Origin: DATCSE01 sp036568605
GTDB lineage: Bacteria > Pseudomonadota > Gammaproteobacteria > Burkholderiales > Burkholderiaceae_C
Direction of reading: 5' to 3'
NCBI GenBank assembly: GCA_036568605.1
Contig: DATCSE010000593.1
Location: 1-6,069, forward strand
Length of the DNA: 6,069 nucleotides
Below are positions 1 through 6,069 of this stretch, piece after piece (within the stretch, counting starts at the first letter, position 1; every line of letters begins with the position of its first letter). The translations under genes were made by a program, and so were the position numbers. Below the pieces are notes generated by a model that was not told where the DNA came from, searched no databases, and worked only from the letters and a program-made list of their open reading frames with translations.

Positions 1-756
1 GCCCCACCCCAGGGTACCGAGCAACTCGACCATTGCCGATGGCGCGAACGCTGCGCGGTATTCACCCGCCTGCAGCGTGCGGGCCTCGCGGGCGAGCAGC
101 GGCATGCGGCGCACGGCCTCCTCGAGCTTGGATGCGAACGCGGCGTCGTCCCATTGCGTGCCGGCGTAGCGCGTCTTCACCGCCTTGTCGGCGCGGTGGT
201 AGAGGCACCAGTCGAAGTGGAAGCTCTCCACGCGGTGCCAGTGGCGCGAGCCCAGGCTGTCGGCAAACGCATGCACCACCGGGCCGCCGGCGTAGAAGCC
301 CACCAGATCCTGCTGGAGCTTGACGCCTGCCAATTCATGGACCAGCGCGATCACATGGCCAGCGTCGGGCAGTGCGCCGCGATCGTCGCGGTGGCTGTGC
401 GTGGCGGCCCCGGGATACGACAACCACGGGTCGTCGGAGATCAGGTCGAGCTGGCTCACCAGCAGCTCGCGCTCGGCGCGCAGCCGCTGCAGATCCAGCG
501 CCTTCTCGCCGCCGAGCGTGAGCGTGCTCTCGGCGCGCCGCTGCCCGCGTTCGACGGCGAGCGTCACGAAGGCTTGCTGCACCGACGTGGCTTGCCGCAG
601 CGCGGCGTGATTGAAGCGCAGGAAGTCGCTGGACTCTGCGCGCAGGTAGAGACTGGTTCGATCCACCGACGGATCGCCGCGCAGCAGCGCGTCGGCCAGC
701 GCCTCGAACGAGACCGGATCGGTGTAAGCGCCGGAGGACTGCAGGCCGCGGCTCAC
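1..756 (-). CDS. TldE/PmbA-like subunit of the TldD/TldE protease, N-terminal part (runs off left edge)
   Basis: The frame is open for 252 codons from a GTG at 756 to the window edge, so the C-terminal part of the protein is missing. I chose the GTG at 756 because it overlaps the TGA of the upstream tldD-like gene (GTGA, 753-756) and has a strong GGAGG ribosome site six bases upstream. The visible part looks like the N-terminal domain of the TldE/PmbA family: a segment with FLRFNHAALRQA at about residues 45-56, and LQAGEYRAAFAPSAMVELL at about 228-246, which resembles the family stretch that leads into the C-terminal domain. TldE proteins lack the HExxxH zinc motif and act as partner of the catalytic TldD subunit in a cytoplasmic heteromeric protease; that role is known for the family and inferred here from sequence and from the coupling to tldD. 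The HELAG at residues 140-144 is not a zinc motif. The family call is firm; the substrate is unknown. Confidence 0.85.
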   Translation of the reverse strand, partial: MSRGLQSSGAYTDPVSFEALADALLRGDPSVDRTSLYLRAESSDFLRFNHAALRQATSVQQAFVTLAVERGQRRAESTLTLGGEKALDLQRLRAERELLVSQLDLISDDPWLSYPGAATHSHRDDRGALPDAGHVIALVHELAGVKLQQDLVGFYAGGPVVHAFADSLGSRHWHRVESFHFDWCLYHRADKAVKTRYAGTQWDDAAFASKLEEAVRRMPLLAREARTLQAGEYRAAFAPSAMVELLGTLGWG

Positions 757-2222
757 AACGCACCTCCAAAAACATCGACGTTCGCAAACTTGCAAGCAGG
801 CGACGCATGGCCGACGCGAATCACCTGCGAAGGCTCGCCCTTGCCGCAGAAGGGCGTGCCCATCACCGCGGCAGTCTCCGGATTGCCGACCATCGCCAGC
901 GAGCGCCAGAAGGTGGCGCTGATGCCGCGGTAGTTCGGGTTGCGCACGACCTCGGCAAGCCGGCCGCCGCGCACCATGCGGGCGTACTCGCAGCCGAACT
1001 GGAACTTGTTGCGCGAGTCGTCGATGCTCCACGAGCAGTTGGTGTGCATCACGACACCCAGCTCGATGCTCGAGATCATCTGCTCGAGGCTGCTGTCGCC
1101 GGCTTCGACATTGAGGTTGCTCATGCGATCGATCGGGGCACGATTCCAGCTGGAAGAGCGCGTGGTCGCGACACCGCCGACCTCGAAACCCTGGGCTTGC
1201 GCGCGCGCCTGCGAGAGGCTGCCGCCCAGCGGGCGCTTGAGCAGCCCGCGCTCGATCAGCAGCGCGCGCTCGGCCGGCGTGCCGTCGTCGTCGAACCCGA
1301 AGCCGGCGAATTCATGTTCGCGGCCCGGGTCGAAGCTGACGTTGAGCAGCTCGCTGCCGTACTGGTAGCGGCCGAACATGTCCAGCGTGACGAAGCTGGT
1401 GCCGGCGAAGTTGCGCTCGTCGCCGAGGATGCGATCCAACTCCAGAGGGTGCCCGATGCTCTCGTGTATCTGCAGCATCATCTGGTCGGGCATCAGGATC
1501 AGATCGAGGGTCCCGCTGGGGCAGGGCGGGGCCATCACGAGCTCGAGCGCCTCGCGCGCCACGCGCGGACCTTCACCCTCGCGGAAGCGGGCCCGCTCCA
1601 GCACCTCGATGCCGCCTTGCTGGCAATACCCGTTGTACTGGCCGGCGCTGGAGCGCACCTGGGTCACGCCGCTCGCGTGCGCGGTGACCTGCACCGAAGG
1701 CGTCATGAACTCCCAGCGCTGTTCGGTGCGGGCGCCTTCGCTGGTGACATGAAGCTGCTCGGTCGTGACGTTCCACAGCGTCGCGTGACGGTCGACGATG
1801 CGTGCATCGCCCCCGGCGGCGGCGCACACGTCGCGCAGCCAGCCGAGTTTTTCCGGCAGCGTGGCGCTCGATGCCGGACGCTCGACGAGGCTCGCGTAGC
1901 GCCCCGACGCGGCCGGCCGTGCGATCCGTTCGTAGTCGATCACGGTCCGGCCTGCGCCGGCGCGCGCCAGTGCGTGCGCGCGTTCGAAGGCGGCGGCCAG
2001 CCCGGCCTCCGAGAGATCCGAGGTCGCGGCATAACCCAGGCCGCCGTCGATCACGGCGAGCATGGCGCCGTTCTCGTGAGCGCGCTGCGGCGCTTCGGCC
2101 ACGTCCTGGCGGACGCTGAGCTGCTCGGAGAATTCGCGCACGCCGCGCACGGCCCAGTGGCGAACGGTGGCGGGCAGACGGCCGGCGGCGCGGCGGGCGT
2201 TTTGTTCCAGGGTATCCAGCAT
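753..2222 (-). CDS. tldD: TldD-like zinc metalloprotease
   Basis: This 489-residue protein is close to the usual TldD length of about 480. It carries HESIGH at residues 253-258, the HExxxH zinc-binding and catalytic motif of the TldD family, followed by PLELDRILGDERNF. Near the C-terminus, FCGKGEPSQ places Cys459 where TldD proteins have their third zinc ligand, so the active site looks intact. Family members form a cytoplasmic complex with TldE that removes leader peptides from modified peptides such as microcin B17 and degrades unfolded peptides such as the antitoxin CcdA. The motif surroundings differ from the HEAVGHGLEGD form that I recall for Escherichia coli TldD, so this may be a paralogous subfamily rather than the strict orthologue. 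The ATG at 2222 gives a normal length but lacks a clear ribosome site. The tldE-like gene follows with a four-base overlap. No candidate substrate peptide is adjacent on the same strand. Confidence 0.92.
   Translation of the reverse strand: MLDTLEQNARRAAGRLPATVRHWAVRGVREFSEQLSVRQDVAEAPQRAHENGAMLAVIDGGLGYAATSDLSEAGLAAAFERAHALARAGAGRTVIDYERIARPAASGRYASLVERPASSATLPEKLGWLRDVCAAAGGDARIVDRHATLWNVTTEQLHVTSEGARTEQRWEFMTPSVQVTAHASGVTQVRSSAGQYNGYCQQGGIEVLERARFREGEGPRVAREALELVMAPPCPSGTLDLILMPDQMMLQIHESIGHPLELDRILGDERNFAGTSFVTLDMFGRYQYGSELLNVSFDPGREHEFAGFGFDDDGTPAERALLIERGLLKRPLGGSLSQARAQAQGFEVGGVATTRSSSWNRAPIDRMSNLNVEAGDSSLEQMISSIELGVVMHTNCSWSIDDSRNKFQFGCEYARMVRGGRLAEVVRNPNYRGISATFWRSLAMVGNPETAAVMGTPFCGKGEPSQVIRVGHASPACKFANVDVFGGAL
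763..767 (-). promoter_or_regulatory. Ribosome binding site for the tldE-like gene
   Basis: On the minus strand GGAGG lies inside the last codons of the tldD-like gene, six bases before the GTG at 756. It decides the start of the tldE-like gene and supports translational coupling to tldD. Confidence 0.8.
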
Positions 2223-2417
2223 GGTGAATGTGCGGTGGATGGAGTCGGCCTCGTGAGCCGGGTGCCGATTCTGCCCGTGTTCGGGCGCTCGGGCATGGCC
2301 GATGCCGCGATGGTGTCTGCCGTGTGCGAGTGAGACGACGACGTCCTCAGACCGTACGCAGCGACAAGCCGCATCGACGAACTGCCGCTCTCACCGAGGG
2401 GCCGCGAGTTCACCCGG
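2223..2417. other. Divergent intergenic region between tldD-like and acetyltransferase genes
   Basis: This 195-base gap separates two divergently transcribed genes and should hold promoters for both. By eye I find no convincing -35/-10 pair on either strand. A short inverted repeat (GGCAT, five-base loop, ATGCC) lies at 2292-2306 and could be chance. Open frames across the gap are extensions of shadow frames of tldD and show no protein-like sequence. Confidence 0.5.
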
Positions 2418-2882
2418 ATGAGCCCGCAGAATGCGGTGATGACCAAATCATGGACGCTCCGCAAGGCCAGAACCGACGACGCTTGGACCATCGCTCAGCA
2501 TCGCTACTACCGCGCTGAGCCGCGGGAAGACGTGGACGCCTATGCCGCCTGGCTGCCAACGCGCATCGAGCAAGGTACTTACATTGGCTTCGTTGCCGAA
2601 GGGGACGGGCGCGTCGTTGCCGGCGCCGGCGCTGTTCTGCTCGATTGGGGGCCGACGCGCGGCGCGTCGTCCGGCACGCGCGCTCGAGTAGTGAATGTCT
2701 TCACTGACGAAGAGTGGCGAAAGCAAGGCATTGCCCGGGAGGTGGTCGATCGGGTCATCACCGCTTGCTCTGATCGCGGCATACGCGTGTACAGCCTCGC
2801 CGCCTCAGCGGATGGGGACCGCCTGTACAGGTCTTTTGGCTTCGTGCCCTACGAGAACGAGATGATCCTGCGTCGACGTTGA
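2418..2882 (+). CDS. GNAT-family N-acetyltransferase
   Basis: The product is 154 residues from the ATG at 2418, or 147 from the ATG at 2439, which is normal for a single GNAT domain. The acetyl-CoA pyrophosphate-binding motif is RKQGIA at residues 101-106 (pattern R/Q-x-x-G-x-A), preceded by the expected beta-strand VVNVFTDEEW. The C-terminal LYRSFGFVPYENEMIL at 136-151 is the typical last part of the fold, with the conserved phenylalanine-glycine-phenylalanine stretch. Such enzymes transfer an acetyl group from acetyl-CoA to an amine on a small molecule, peptide or protein; the acceptor cannot be told from sequence. The second ATG is attractive because MTKSWTLRKARTDDA is a typical GNAT beginning; GAGGGG at 2396-2401 is too far (16 bases) from the first ATG, and neither start has a good ribosome site. 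It is the only plus-strand gene here and its GC content is lower than in the kinase gene, which would fit acquisition by transfer. It is convergent with the small membrane gene. Confidence 0.88.
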   Translation: MSPQNAVMTKSWTLRKARTDDAWTIAQHRYYRAEPREDVDAYAAWLPTRIEQGTYIGFVAEGDGRVVAGAGAVLLDWGPTRGASSGTRARVVNVFTDEEWRKQGIAREVVDRVITACSDRGIRVYSLAASADGDRLYRSFGFVPYENEMILRRR

Positions 2883-2897
2883 CCCCATGTCATGGGG
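2883..2897. repeat. Perfect 7-base inverted repeat just after the acetyltransferase stop
   Basis: CCCCATG, one T, then CATGGGG. It begins directly after the TGA of the acetyltransferase gene and lies between two convergent genes. As RNA it could fold as a five-base stem with a five-base loop, but no T-tract follows on either strand, so it is a poor intrinsic terminator. It could equally be a protein-binding site or chance. Confidence 0.35.
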
Positions 2898-2926
2898 ATG
2901 CGTCGCTGGACGCTCGCGCGCCTCGC

Positions 2927-3106
2927 TCAGCCGGCAGCGCCGATCGCGAGCGCCGTTGCGGACAGCGTGGCCAGCACGATCACCAGCAGCACCAGCGCGT
3001 TGGCGACGCGCTGATCGCGTACCGCTCCGCGCCTCTGCATGGCGGGTTGTGGCGGCTCTGGGCGAACCAGCGACGCGAGCAGGTTCGACAGGGACAAGGG
3101 GCTCAT
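2927..3106 (-). CDS. Small single-pass membrane protein, unrecognised
   Basis: I do not recognise this 59-residue protein. The N-terminal half is polar and proline-rich (PEPPQP at 16-21) and basic just before the membrane (RR at 25-26, then R30 and R33). A hydrophobic stretch of about 20 residues at 37-56 (LVLLVIVLATLSATALAI core) reaches almost to the C-terminus. By the positive-inside rule the N-terminus would face the cytoplasm, giving a tail-anchored arrangement. The ATG at 3106 is chosen because GGAG lies six bases upstream; a longer frame from 3196 exists but its extra 30 residues look like non-coding translation. Fifty of 59 sense codons end in G or C, as in the real genes nearby, which supports coding. 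It lies 108 bases downstream of the binding-protein gene on the same strand and is convergent with the acetyltransferase gene. No function can be assigned. Confidence 0.55.
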   Translation of the reverse strand: MSPLSLSNLLASLVRPEPPQPAMQRRGAVRDQRVANALVLLVIVLATLSATALAIGAAG

Positions 3107-3112
3107 GGCGTA

Positions 3113-3116
3113 CTCC
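3113..3116 (-). promoter_or_regulatory. Ribosome binding site for the small membrane protein
   Basis: GGAG on the minus strand, six bases before the ATG at 3106. It is the main argument for the 59-residue start over the upstream ATG at 3196. Confidence 0.55.
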
Positions 3117-3124
3117 GGGGCGTA

Positions 3125-3140
3125 AGCGTCGGGTGACGCT
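3125..3140. repeat. Short hairpin-forming inverted repeat upstream of the small membrane gene
   Basis: AGCGTC and GACGCT form a perfect six-base stem around a four-base loop (GGGT on plus, ACCC on minus). It lies 75 bases beyond the stop of the binding-protein gene and about 19 bases before the start of the small membrane gene. No T-run follows on the minus strand, so it is a weak terminator candidate at best; an operator or a 5' leader hairpin are alternatives. Confidence 0.35.
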
Positions 3141-3214
3141 GAACCCCTGAGTTGCAGCCGCGCGCGGCCCGGTTCAAAGGTTCGCCACGGAAACAACCAG
3201 GCCAGTCGCCGGCG

Positions 3215-3946
3215 TCAGCGGTAGCGCTTGACGATCGCCTGGTAGGAACCGTCCGCCCTCATCTGGCCGATGGCGTCCGCGATCTTCTTGGCGGTCTCCT
3301 TCGGAAACTCATGAGACGCCGCGACCCAGGAAACCTTGACCGGTCCGAGGTTGGGTCCGTACTTCAGTTCGGCAGGATCGAACCCGGCTTGCCGGTACAC
3401 GCCGTGCGCCATCAGATCGGTGGTGATCCAGGCGTCGATGCGTCCCAGCTTCAGTTTTCTGGCATTCGTCACATCGTCGTTGGTTTCCTCGAAGCGGGGA
3501 AATCCAACCTGGTCCACCTCGTCCTTGAAACTGGTGCCGCGGACATAGCCCACGACGAGCGACCGCGCTTCTTCGATCGAGGACGGCGGCTTGGCCAGCG
3601 TCACCAGCACCGTATGAAACTCCAGCACCGGCGCAACCCATTGGTATTGAGCTTCCCGGCCGGGCGTGCGGGTGAACGGAATGATCAGCACGTCGTTCCT
3701 GGACTGGGCTTCCAGCTGCGCCCGCTGCCAAGGCAGGAAGCTGAACTCGATCGCCACCCCCGCTCTCCTGCAGGCCTCGCGCACGACTTCGAGCACCACG
3801 CCGCCCGGTTGCCCGCCGGCGTTGGTGGTCAGCGGCGGAAACTCCGCGGCCAGCACCTTGATCGATGGCTCGGCCGCCATGGACGGCGAAAGCAGCAGAG
3901 CCAGCAGCGCGAGCATGCCGACGCTCGCGATTGTCGGTAGACGCAT
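3215..3946 (-). CDS. Periplasmic solute-binding protein, SBP_bac_3 (amino-acid type) family
   Basis: This 243-residue protein has a clear Sec signal peptide: a basic start (MRL), a hydrophobic core at about residues 9-19, and a cleavage region SPSMAAE with cutting likely after Ala24 or Ala25. The mature part begins with a beta-strand (IKVLAAEFPPLTT) and continues with GGVVLEVVREACRRAG, FSFLPWQRAQLEAQ and a stretch ending in RTPGREAQYQWVAPV, the pattern of family-3 solute-binding proteins that clamp amino acids or similar small solutes between two lobes. The end, ADAIGQMRADGSYQAIVKRY, is the usual C-terminal helix of the family. The start is supported by AAGG six bases upstream. There is no permease or ATPase gene in the window, so it is either an orphan subunit of a distant ABC transporter or a sensory binding protein. 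It lies 51 bases after the hybrid kinase on the same strand. Ligand unknown; lower GC than the kinase. Confidence 0.88.
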   Translation of the reverse strand: MRLPTIASVGMLALLALLLSPSMAAEPSIKVLAAEFPPLTTNAGGQPGGVVLEVVREACRRAGVAIEFSFLPWQRAQLEAQSRNDVLIIPFTRTPGREAQYQWVAPVLEFHTVLVTLAKPPSSIEEARSLVVGYVRGTSFKDEVDQVGFPRFEETNDDVTNARKLKLGRIDAWITTDLMAHGVYRQAGFDPAELKYGPNLGPVKVSWVAASHEFPKETAKKIADAIGQMRADGSYQAIVKRYR

Positions 3947-3977
3947 GCGGCACCTTCCCTCTGCTTGCGGTGACGTG

Positions 3978-4008
3978 AAAGGGCGGCTTGCTGGGCGTCA
4001 GCCCGCCC
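3978..4008 (-). terminator. Terminator-like hairpin spanning the hybrid kinase stop codon
   Basis: Read on the minus strand, GGGCGG (4008-4003) pairs with CCGCCC (3986-3981), and inside it GCTG pairs with CAGC around a five-base loop, with a three-base AAG bulge on the 3' side. TTT follows at 3980-3978. The TGA stop of the kinase (4000-3998) lies within the hairpin. The T-run is short, so termination would be partial; the hairpin could attenuate read-through into the binding-protein gene. Confidence 0.4.
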
Positions 4009-6069
4009 GGACCACTCGTGCGATCGCCCGTGCCAGCTCGTCCCGGCTGTACGGCTTGCGCAGCAGCTCCCAGCTCGGCGGCGAGTCGCGGTCGGCGTCG
4101 AGCAGTTCGGCCGAGTAGCCCGACATCAGCAGGATCGCGAGTTCCGGAAAGCGCTGCTGCGCCTGCGCAGCGAGATCGGTGCCGCGCAAGCCCGGGCCCA
4201 GCGCGATGTCGCTGAGCAGCAGTTCGAAGCGCGCCTCGGGGCCCAGCGCGAGCAAGGCCTGTTCGGCGTTCGCGGCCACCGTCACCTTGCAGCGCAGCGT
4301 GTCGAGAAACGTGCGCACGACGTTGCGCACTTCGCTGTCGTCTTCCACCAGCAGCACCCGCAGGCCGTCGGGCACGGCTTCGCTGACGCCGTCGTCGGCC
4401 GCGTCGGGCTCCTGCGCCTCCCACGGCCGCGGAATGTAGAGCGTGACGATCGTGCCTTCGCCGGGCGCGCTGGCGATCGAGACGGTGCCCTTGGACTGCT
4501 TGACGAAGCCATACACGGTGCTCAGGCCCAGCCCGGTGCCGCGGCCCGCGTCCTTGGTCGTGAAGAACGGCTCGAAGGCACGCTCGCGGACCGACTCGGG
4601 CATGCCGGTGCCGGTGTCGGCGATCGCGATCGCGACGAAGCGCTCGTCCGGCGCGCTCGGGTCGTCGAGATCGCGCCGCAGCTCGGCCGACAGCGCCCGG
4701 CTCGCGCCGGCGCGGAACTGCAGGCGGCCGCCGTCGGGCATCGCGTCACGTGCGTTGATCGCGATGTTCAGCAGCGCCGATTCGAGCTGCCCCGGGTCGG
4801 CCTGCACCAGCGGGCAGTCCGGCGCCACCTCCACATCGATGCGGATGCGCTGGTCCAGCGTGCGGCGCAGCATGTCCGACAGCGAGCGCAGCAGCGCGCC
4901 CACGTCGACGTGGGTCGGCTGCAGCACCTGGCGGCGCGAGAACGCGAGCAGCTTGCTCGTCAGCTCGGCACCGCGGCGCGAGGCGCGCGCGGCTGCGGCG
5001 ACCAGTTGCCCCGCGTAGGCGTCGTCGGCGAGCGTGGGCAGCTCCTCCAGCACCTGCAGGTTGCCCTGGATCACGGTCAGCAGGTTGTTGAAGTCGTGCG
5101 CGATGCCGCCGGTCAGCTGGCCGACGCTCTCCATCCGCTGCGCATGGTTCAGCGCCTCCTCGGTCTGTGCGCGCTGCAGGCTGCTGGCGAGCAGGTTGGC
5201 CAGCGACTCGAGGAAACGCAGCTCGTCGTCGCCGAAGCGGGTCTGCGCGCGCGAGCGTACCGTGAGCGCGCCCACGACGCGTCCGCGGTCGCTCAGCGGC
5301 ACCGCGAGCGCGCTGACCAGGCCCGCCGCGAGATAGGCGGGCGGCACCACGAAGCGGCGTTCGTCGCGATAGTCGGCGACGACGACGGCGCGGCCCTGTG
5401 CGCAGACGAATCCCGGCGGCGTGTCGATGCGGTTCGCGACGCGCATCCCGACCTCCTCGCCCGGCACCATGCCGACGCCGCTCGCGACGCGGAACTCCTG
5501 CCGGTCGCGATCGAGCAGGAACACCATCGCGACCTCGACCTGCAAGGCCTCGGCGGCGATTGCCGGCACCTGCTCCAGCAGCGTCTGCGGGTCGCGCGCA
5601 TCGACCGCGAGGCGGCCGAGCTGCGCCAGGTGCTCGCTGTAGCGGGCCCGCTGCAGCGCCTGCTTGACGCGCGGGTAGGCGCCGATGTCGCGGATCGCGG
5701 CCACGACGAACGGCAGGCCGTGGCTCTGCAGCGGGCTCAGCGCGATCTCGACCATCACCTCGCTGCCGTCGCGGCGCTTGGCGACGAGCTCCATCTGCGT
5801 GCCCATCGGACGTGCGCGCGGCGCGTGGCCGTAGGCCTCGCGATAGGCGGCGTGGCGCGGGCGGATCGCGTCGGGCACCAGCGCGTCGACGCCCAGGCCC
5901 ATCAACTCCTCGACGCCGTAGCCCAGCAGCGCCGCGGCCGACGGATTGGCCAGCACGATCGTGCCGCTGCCGTCGACCAGCAGCAGCGCGTCCGGGTAGG
6001 CCGCGAACAGCGAGCGGAAGACCGTGCGCTCGTCGATCCCCGTGGGCAGCGCCGGCGGCGATATTGGCG
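3998..6069 (-). CDS. PAS-GAF hybrid sensor histidine kinase with C-terminal receiver (N-terminus beyond right edge)
   Basis: The frame is open to the window edge, giving at least 689 residues; numbers below count from the first complete codon at 6067. A PAS domain spans about 16-127 (starting FRSLFAAYPDALLLVDGSGT), then a GAF domain at about 145-299. The kinase core has the H-box GGIAHDFNNLL with phospho-accepting His324, the N-box NIAINARDAMPDGG at 434-447, the G1 box ADTGTGM with Asp484, the F-box FEPFFTTK at 498-505 and the G2 box GRGTGLGLS at 508-516. The receiver at about 569-687 has acidic residues Glu575 and Asp576, phosphorylation site Asp620, Ser649 and Lys671, so every key residue is present. 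It should autophosphorylate and pass phosphate to its own receiver. No membrane segment is visible, so sensing is probably cytoplasmic, through PAS and GAF. A GTG at 5956 is not the start: it would cut the PAS domain in half. No separate response regulator or HPt gene is in the window. The signal is unknown. Confidence 0.93.
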   Translation of the reverse strand, partial: PISPPALPTGIDERTVFRSLFAAYPDALLLVDGSGTIVLANPSAAALLGYGVEELMGLGVDALVPDAIRPRHAAYREAYGHAPRARPMGTQMELVAKRRDGSEVMVEIALSPLQSHGLPFVVAAIRDIGAYPRVKQALQRARYSEHLAQLGRLAVDARDPQTLLEQVPAIAAEALQVEVAMVFLLDRDRQEFRVASGVGMVPGEEVGMRVANRIDTPPGFVCAQGRAVVVADYRDERRFVVPPAYLAAGLVSALAVPLSDRGRVVGALTVRSRAQTRFGDDELRFLESLANLLASSLQRAQTEEALNHAQRMESVGQLTGGIAHDFNNLLTVIQGNLQVLEELPTLADDAYAGQLVAAAARASRRGAELTSKLLAFSRRQVLQPTHVDVGALLRSLSDMLRRTLDQRIRIDVEVAPDCPLVQADPGQLESALLNIAINARDAMPDGGRLQFRAGASRALSAELRRDLDDPSAPDERFVAIAIADTGTGMPESVRERAFEPFFTTKDAGRGTGLGLSTVYGFVKQSKGTVSIASAPGEGTIVTLYIPRPWEAQEPDAADDGVSEAVPDGLRVLLVEDDSEVRNVVRTFLDTLRCKVTVAANAEQALLALGPEARFELLLSDIALGPGLRGTDLAAQAQQRFPELAILLMSGYSAELLDADRDSPPSWELLRKPYSRDELARAIARVVRAG

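Noticed and set aside
325..339. HELAG in the TldE-like protein as a possible zinc-protease motif
   Set aside because: The third-helix-turn histidine of HExxH or HExxxH is absent, and TldE subunits are not expected to carry the metal site.
154..933. 259-codon plus-strand open frame opposite the tldE-like gene
   Set aside because: It lies opposite the tldE-like frame and the end of tldD and has no family features; the minus-strand frame has both family resemblance and a ribosome site.
2292..2306. Inverted repeat GGCAT/ATGCC in the divergent intergenic region as an operator
   Set aside because: Five-base arms with a GC-rich loop are common by chance; no promoter elements were found next to it.
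807..2333. 508-codon open frame on the plus strand opposite the tldD-like gene
   Set aside because: It is antisense to a well-supported gene; its translation is rich in Ala, Arg, His and Gly with no recognisable motif. Such long shadows are expected opposite GC-rich genes.
3157..3168. Perfect 12-base palindrome GCCGCGCGCGGC
   Set aside because: It is made only of G and C in a GC-rich gap, so chance is likely, and no T-run follows that would make it a terminator.
3171..3183. Direct repeat GGTTC-AAA-GGTTC
   Set aside because: Five-base arms are too short to mean anything without further copies.
3152..3940. 262-codon plus-strand open frame opposite the binding-protein gene
   Set aside because: The minus-strand frame has a signal peptide, family pattern and ribosome site; the plus-strand product has none of these.
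3309..4424. 371-codon minus-strand frame overlapping the kinase end and the binding-protein gene
   Set aside because: It is a low-complexity Arg/Gly/Ala shadow in another frame of two genes with clear domains.

Overview
The window is GC-rich, proteobacterial-type chromosomal DNA. Strong G/C preference at third codon positions, a high-GC PAS-GAF hybrid histidine kinase, and a TldD/TldE pair suggest a betaproteobacterium of the Burkholderiales type. That assignment is inference from style, not from a marker gene. I see no rRNA, tRNA, CRISPR array, insertion sequence or phage gene.

Layout from left to right: (a) 1-756, minus strand, the N-terminal 252 codons of a TldE/PmbA-like protein that runs off the left edge. 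(b) 753-2222, minus strand, a complete TldD-like metalloprotease with an HExxxH motif. Its stop codon overlaps the GTG start of tldE by four bases, so the two are translationally coupled, with tldD first. (c) 2223-2417, a divergent intergenic region with no convincing promoter by eye. (d) about 2418/2439-2882, plus strand, a GNAT-family N-acetyltransferase, the only plus-strand gene. (e) 2883-2897, a short perfect inverted repeat between convergent genes. (f) 2927-3106, minus strand, a 59-residue protein with one C-terminal membrane segment, probably real but unrecognised. (g) 3215-3946, minus strand, a secreted periplasmic solute-binding protein of the SBP_bac_3 type with no transporter genes beside it. 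(h) 3998-6069, minus strand, a soluble-looking hybrid sensor kinase (PAS-GAF-histidine kinase-receiver) whose N-terminus lies beyond the right edge.

Two functional units can be proposed. TldD and TldE in other bacteria form a heteromeric protease that trims leader peptides or degrades unfolded peptides; here they are one operon. The kinase, the binding protein and the small membrane protein are in series on the same strand. The gap between kinase and binding protein is only 51 bases, but the kinase stop codon lies inside a terminator-like hairpin, so the binding protein may be only partly co-transcribed with the kinase.

Nothing here is clearly an undescribed system. The items most worth a second look are the orphan binding protein beside the hybrid kinase, the small membrane protein, and the lower GC of the central acetyltransferase to binding-protein segment relative to its right flank.
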